In this document: piece after piece, positions 57,901 through 64,000 of the stretch
Position numbering within the stretch: position 1 is the stretch's first letter
How the letters are laid out: each line of letters opens with the position of its first letter
DNA from: Ailanthus altissimus
Lineage: Eukaryota; Streptophyta; Magnoliopsida; Sapindales; Simaroubaceae
Direction: 5' to 3'
Assembly (NCBI GenBank): GCA_946807835.1
Contig: OX327693.1
Location: 7,767,501-7,831,500 of the forward strand
Length of the DNA stretch: 64,000 nt
Translations under genes and position numbers: made by a program
Notes under the pieces: model-generated
Seen by the model: the letters and a program-made list of their open reading frames with translations, nothing else
The model's database searches: none
Told to the model about the DNA's origin: nothing

Positions 57901-60900
57901 CCAACTTGTCGCCTATTCACCTCCTTTATCTTATTCTTATCATCTCTGATTTTCTTGGACTTATTTTCTCTTCTTTGTTTATGGTTCTTATTTTGAAGAC
58001 TCTTTTTCTTGGTACATGATATTTTCGTCTCCACATGAGGGGAGTGTCGGTTAATAAGTGTAATTGGGGGATTGGGCCTAGGAACAAGGGCTCATGACAG
58101 GAAGTGACTAAACTAGTTTACTTTAGAGTGTAGGAATTATTGCAATAATTGTTTTCTTCCTCAATTATGAAGCATGAAGCTCTCACTTTTATAATATCCC
58201 ATGCTGAAGTTTCATTGTTTACTCTTGTGTTGCTTGATTATTACCATTATAATACTCAATTGTTTTATTTCTGAAATTTGTTTGTTTCTATCTGGTTGAT
58301 GTGCATACTGTTTTTTTTATTTGTAGTGAAAATTTGATGGAGCACTTTATGCTTGCAGGCCACTATTTGCTAGCAGTTTATTAGGGATTGTTCGAACTCT
58401 TTTGGAGCAAACTCAACAGGATGAAATGCGGATTCTGGGTTGTGGTACTCTTGTTGACTTTGTAAATAGCCAGGTTGGTTATGGATATGCAAGGAAAGTT
58501 GATAGTCATGATAGTAATTTTGGCATAATTCTGTTAAGAGCATAACTACACAAGTAGAACATGTATATACATAGATGGGGAAGCAACATTTAGAAGACCC
58601 GGGAAAATGATAAACAGACCCATTAATGAACCATTTAGTTACATCACAAGGAATGGAGTGCTGATTAGAAAGAGACTCATGGAATGGAGTGGTGGAATTG
58701 CCTGCTGATAAGATGAGAGGGATATCATAGATGTGCCAATTGTAGAATAATTCATCTGTAGGCATCAAGTTTCCCTATGCCAAATAATAGATTATTTGCT
58801 GCATATAATACTTTTGATGTTTATGAAGTGATACTAACATTTGCATAAAAAATAGACGGATGGTACATACATGTTCAACTTAGAAGGCCTCATTCCTAAA
58901 CTGTGCCAATTGGCTCAAGAAATGGGCAGTGATGAAAGAGCTCTATGCCTACGTTCAGCAGGACTGCAACCTTTGGCTTACATGGTATGGTTTATTCTCC
59001 AAGGTTATTACCATGTATATCCTCGTGCAAATAGACATGCACATTGATTTCCAGGCAGATCCTTTTTTCCATTTTTTTTTTCCTGCTATCACTAATTTCT
59101 TCTTCTCTAAGGTGCTTAGAGATCTATTATAGGCACAACTCTATTGATTTATTGAATTAATTGGTTTCTGGTGCTTATGTCTAATGCTTAATGCCCTTGT
59201 GTAATTTTTTCTTGTACTCTTTTTCCTTCTTCCAATTCTCTTTAACACAATTGTGTTTAACCTTACATGATGACTTATGTATGGAATTTGGGAATGTTTG
59301 TTATATCACTGTTGATCAGTATATATTTTCAGGTATCGCATTTTTCTTGTTCAAACTTCTAAGTCATATTGTCTCTCAAACAATGCTACTGAGTCTGGTC
59401 TCACTGTTTGCATGTAATAAAATGGTGGGGTCAATATTAAATCCAACCCACTCTAGCCACCATATCTGCCACCCTGCCACTGCTACCATCTATAGCACCA
59501 GATCTGGTACCACCGGTGAAACAAATTTTATTTCCACTCTTTTTGTAGGTGCTTCAGCTTTAACTTGATGAAATAACAATAACAGTTTTTATGTTTTCCT
59601 AACTCTCATTCCAATAATTCTTATTTGATTCCTGTCCCACTCCCTTATAGCAGTTTAATATTCATGTCTTCAAACTTGCACTCCTTGTCTGAATAAGAAT
59701 GCAGGGATGCTATCACCTTTGCCTTCTTGTTTGGGAACACTGAGCATGAAGAGCATGTGAATAAGAACACAGGGATAGTAACACTCTTTAATTGTTTGAA
59801 CTGGTGAGAAGATAGAGCTACGAGACATTATTCAATTGATCTTGAACTGAAATTCTACTTCTAGTAGCACGCTGATTCTCTTTAATGCCTTCTCTCAACC
59901 ACCACCTCTGCCATTTCTTCAACTTGAACAGCCCCATTATCAGAACTCACAAAATATTCAATTCATTCATATTTCTGCCTTTCTGATGTGAGTAGATAAT
60001 TAAATTCTTGAATTGTTGTCGTCATTCCAAAAGGTTATTTTATCTGGAAACTCTTTTCTTTTTCTGTTTTGGGTTCAGATTTCAATATTTTGTTCATTAA
60101 CATATGGATTCATTTTGCATAGTCCTATGCTTTAATGTTTTTTTAACGTTACTCTTTTCTTTTTTTTGTTTTTTTTTTAATTTGTCAGTACTATATACTT
60201 TCTTATTTACACTCTCACTTTGTTGACGATTTCCTTTTCATTTTCTGTCTGTTTAGGTGAGGTTCATGGGGGAGCAATCACATATCTCAATGGACTTTGA
60301 CAATGTGAGTTGCCTTTTCCCTTGTAGTTTTCTTATTAATGTGTTTTACATAAGGTAAATGTATAATCTATCTCACGATCTCAATGGTGAATTTTGGAAA
60401 CCATATCCTTGAGTTGGATTTTAAATACACTGCAAGTGTTCACCATTTATTGCTTTTTCTTATTAATTTGAAATAATTTTCCACTCTGAAATAGATTATT
60501 TCAGTGATTTTGGAGAACTACATGGACCCTCAAATAAAACCAGAGAATGGTAAGGAAGCATATAGAGAACGGTAACGTTTCATTTATTGCTTTTCCATAT
60601 TAATTTGAAGTAATGTTCCTAGGACTGCTAATGAAGAACATAATGGCTCTTTTTTTCCAGATATGAGTCAGAAGGTTCTTACCCTCAAAAACTCCATGAC
60701 CAATCCTGGTTTTGATCCAACAATGTATGGGATCATTTATAATTCTCCAGTATATATTCATTATATTAGGAGATTATTCATATACACTTAACATACTTTG
60801 CTTCATTTGTGAATGTTACAGGGATACTTCCAAGAGCCCCACTTACTGGTCTAAAGTTTGTCTAGATAACATGGCCAGACTGGCAAAGGAAGCTACAACA

Positions 60901-63900
60901 GTTAGGCGTGTGCTTGAACCTCTTTTCCATAGTTTTGATGCTGAAAATCATTGGCCAACAGACAAAGGAGTTGCTGCTTCTGTGTTAATGTATTTGCAGT
61001 CACTTTTGGAGGAATCAGGTTCCATATGGAATTCTAATTTGCTGCCTTAATTAGTTTTCTAATGATATTTTCTGTGGAGATAACTGATGTAACTTTTTAT
61101 TTTCTTCAAATGCCAGGAGAAAACTCCCATCTCTTGTTATCCATCTTGGTCAAGCACTTAGATCATAAGAATGTTGCCAAACAACCTCTTGTAAAGAGAC
61201 ATATTGTTGATGTTGTCACACAACTTGCACGTAATGTAAAGCAGCAGGTGTCTGTTGCAATCATTGGTGCAATAACTGACTTGATTAAACATTTACGAAA
61301 ATGCCTGCAAAATTCAGCTGAATTATCTGGTTCTGAGGCTAAATGGAATGCTGATCTTCAATACTCCTTGGAAAACTGCATCTCACAGCTCGCGAAGAAG
61401 GTTTGTTAATGTCAATGAAGGCGTGATATATGTTTAATTTGGTCATTTCTAAAATTTATTGTACATTATACCATGATTATATTTATTTGAAACTTACACA
61501 TTTTCATAAACAGACATATATTGCCACTTATCTACCTCAAGAGTACATTTTGGCAGCAATTTTGAGATAGTTTTGATCAAGAACCAAAAGAATTAACAAA
61601 AAGGAGAGAAAATAGAGGAAGAAATGGGAGGAATGTACGGGGAAAAGGGGAGAAATTCTGAAGAAATTAGGGGGAAAATATTTCATAATCTCAACAATTA
61701 TTAAGTCAAGTCTATTTAGAGCCCTTTAATCCTATTTATAGAGGCCAAAATCCTAATTAAAATAGGTAAAAATGTACCCTATCACCAGCTGACATAAATA
61801 AAATCAACTGACAAATAACAAAAACATGTCTCCAGGAAGAAAATAAAACCCTAGTCCAACCAAAAATAGAAATAACATCAAAATAGCCTAGCTTGTCCTA
61901 CATCTAGTTTTCTTATAGCACATTTGATACCAGAGAGCATGGTCACCTTTTAGTTGTCTCATAAAATTTTCTTCTGGATTGATCATCGTGTCCACACAAC
62001 TCTCAAAAGCATACCACAACAAAAACTTTCTCTTTGGACATATACAAGAAATTAATGGGACATATACTTTCCCTTATATTTCAGTATAACGTTTTTCTGT
62101 CACCTGAAATTCCTCTGAGTTTCATATAGATATTGACTAGCACCCAATTCCTTCCTTGTGCTGCTATTAACCTTCATCTCCCTTCCTGGAAACTTCTCTA
62201 TAAAACCTTCCTATCAAAAACGCATTTGCATTTTCTCTGATGTAAGTATATCAATGAAATAAACTTGATAGCGAATCAGATGCCAGTGAATATATATTCA
62301 GAAGCTACCTTTCCTTTTTACCTTGATTATGTTGTTTTTTTTTTTTGGATTGGTTTAACTGTAGAAAATCATTTTGTAATTGACAGGTCGGGGATGTGGG
62401 ACCCATTCTTGATATGATGTCTGGGGTTCTAGAGAATATGTCAAATAATACTATTGTGGCTAGAGCGACAATCTCTGCTGTTCATCGAACAGCTCAAATA
62501 ATCTCTTCCATCCCAAACGTATCATATCACAAGAAGGCAAGTAGAGTTATATAAAATACCATATATTGCTGATCTGTTATAACTGTAGAACTATCTAAAA
62601 TTTGGAGTTTCCTCTTTCAGGCCTTCCCTGATGCTCTATTTCATCAGTTGCTCCTAGCAATGGCCCATCCGGACCACGAAACTCGAGTTGGGGCACATAG
62701 TGTTTTCTCTGTTGTGCTGATGCCATCCCTGTTTTCTCCTTGGTCGGACCAGAATAAAGAAACTTCCAATGCTATTTCTGGGCTTTTACCAGTCAGTGCA
62801 TCACATAAAGTAAGAAGTGCAAGTTTCTCCTTTCAGGATGGAAATAAAGAAAAAGCAGAATTCCTAAATGGAGGACTGAGGGAGGAGGAGGAGGGAAGTC
62901 AGACATCAGATTTGTATGTGAAACAATCTAGTCATCAGTCATATAGCTTCAAGCGTGCTTTGACCGATGGAAAAACAGTATGAACTCCTAAAGTATATCA
63001 TTAGTTTTAAAGAGAGTGCCTTTTAAATTCTGTGTAATTATCTTACCTGTCTAAACTTATTTTCTGCAGCTAACTTCCTTCAGATTGAGTAGTCACCAAG
63101 TGAGTCTTTTGCTTTCATCAATCTGGGTTCAGGCGACATCTGCAGAGAATAACCCTGCAAATTTTGAGGCTATGGCCCACACATACAATATTGCTTTATT
63201 ATTTACCAGATCTAAGGTCAGCCTTGTTATGTTGTGAGCTACAATTTATTGTCTTATATTCTATGTATTCTTTTCGTATATTTCTGCCTGAGTACATTAG
63301 AATTCCCATTTGACTCCACATACCCAACATATTTGACATTTGTGAAAAAAATCAAGTTGATGGGGAATAATTTGACTTTTGAAACAAACTGAATGTGTTA
63401 TATTGGCTCTGCACCCGCCATGTGGTGAGGCAGTTGGATTTTGGAAACTGTTTCAACTGATGGCTGGTGGATATTGGTCTCTACAAAGTTAAAGCTTATG
63501 TGAGGATGGTTCTTAGATCTCACATAGATCTCCTGCACTTCCACTTAATCCAACTAAACTATGTGCCTCTCCATTTATTGACTTGTTCTAGCATATTAAC
63601 TGTCCATTTTAATTGGCAAGAGGAACCATTAAATCTGGTGGTGAGGGTTGAGCAGATGGTATCAAGCAATCTAAACACTAGGTTAAGTTTTTGTTTGTGA
63701 AGTTGGTTTTGTTATCGTTAGTAGTGAGCTTGGTATAAGTAGTTTGGTTGCTGATTTAAAGCACTGGATCAATTGTTATGGAATTTTGTAACAAATATTT
63801 TTATTGAGAAACAATTTTACTTTCCTTGCCATCTTATCTGACATTTCAGGCATGCCTGAAGGTTGAAGTGGCATAGTATTATTTTCTGCACTTGATCTGT

Positions 63901-64000
63901 TCTTAACGTTTGCTATTGTTTAATTGTGCTGATTCCAGACCTCTAGTCATGTGGCCTTAGTTCGGTGTTTCCAGCTGGCTTTCTCTCTCAGGAGCATTTC
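54903..64000 (+). CDS. EFR3-like ARM-repeat protein (EFOP / SRL2-like), 5' part; gene continues beyond the window
   Basis: Plant EFR3-like protein: a plasma-membrane scaffold that in Arabidopsis anchors the PI4-kinase alpha1 complex. Coding exons: 54903-55037, 55617-55691, 56228-56343, 58359-58473, 58856-58984, 60257-60304, 60495-60549, 60661-60724, 60822-61018, 61117-61400, 62387-62536, 62621-62977, 63070-63216 and 63939 to the edge. All join in phase, giving about 644 residues with no stop; the family is usually about 1000. The N-terminus MGVMSRRVLPVCGNLCFICP has Cys at 12, 16 and 19, and S-acylation of N-terminal Cys is known in this family. ARM-type helices follow (PNDRKIGKLCEYASKNPLRI, RILGCGTLVDFVNSQ, SPTYWSKVCLDNMARLAKEA, LARNVKQQVSVAIIGAITDL, FHQLLLAMAHPDHETRVGAH). 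The intron after 62536 is of GC-AG type. Intron 61401-62386 holds AG-rich, insertion-like DNA. Confidence 0.92.

Noticed and set aside
58370..58768. 132-codon minus-strand ORF
   Set aside because: It overlaps an EFR3-like exon and intron, and no recognisable domain was seen.
61540..62220. AG-rich then mixed segment in an EFR3 intron, suspected as a transposon insertion
   Set aside because: I could not find terminal repeats, a target duplication or coding similarity, so it is not called as an element.

Overview
The window is nuclear DNA from a flowering plant, most likely a eudicot. The evidence is spliced genes with GT-AG introns, plant-type transposable elements (Copia-like LTR elements, a MULE carrying a Ulp1-like gene, L1-type LINEs), a very AT-rich background, and two recognisable plant genes. 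I cannot name the species. No rRNA, tRNA, CRISPR array or bacterial-style operon was recognised.

Layout. 0.5-3.7 kb: a 3.1-kb non-autonomous Copia-type element (minus strand) with two LTRs, a primer-binding site, a gag/protease remnant and a perfect 5-bp target duplication (TGCAC). 3.8-10.3 kb: a complete 6.5-kb Mutator-like element with degenerate terminal inverted repeats, GC-rich subterminal islands, a perfect 9-bp target duplication (TATCACAAA), a decayed mudrA-type transposase (minus) and a decayed Ulp1/DUF1985-type gene (plus). 10.3-19 kb: AT-rich spacer with a 0.29-kb foldback MITE, a 67-bp tandem repeat, two abutting diverged LTR-like copies and a degenerate multi-exon gene. 19.7-27.5 kb: a large low-complexity repeat domain. 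An anchor-plus-hexamer minisatellite reads one way on the left and the opposite way on the right, around a ~1-kb palindrome built of ~22-bp units. A dispersed repeat family (here called B), one copy of which has a ~380-bp palindrome, is interspersed. 28.4-33.8 kb: a near full-length L1-type LINE on the minus strand, with a candidate 13-bp target duplication.

35.2-42.7 kb: a two-exon progesterone 5-beta-reductase/iridoid synthase-like (PRISE family) gene with an apparently intact reading frame. Its 6.4-kb intron carries a B-repeat copy, a hairpin and a second copy of the same gag-only Copia family. 44-53 kb: AT-rich spacer with a truncated LINE end, several tandem arrays and a 790-bp tandem duplication. 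54.4-64 kb: the first 15 exons (one of them 5' UTR) of a plant EFR3-like (EFOP/SRL2-like) ARM-repeat gene, which runs off the right edge.

The genes do not form a pathway. The two single-copy genes, a short-chain reductase and a probable membrane scaffold for PI4-kinase, sit in a landscape built mainly by retrotransposons, a MULE and simple-sequence expansion. The most distinctive points are the two gag-only Copia copies that share the same missing pol, the Ulp1-carrying MULE with intact insertion boundaries, and the mirrored AT-rich repeat domain with a nested palindrome.
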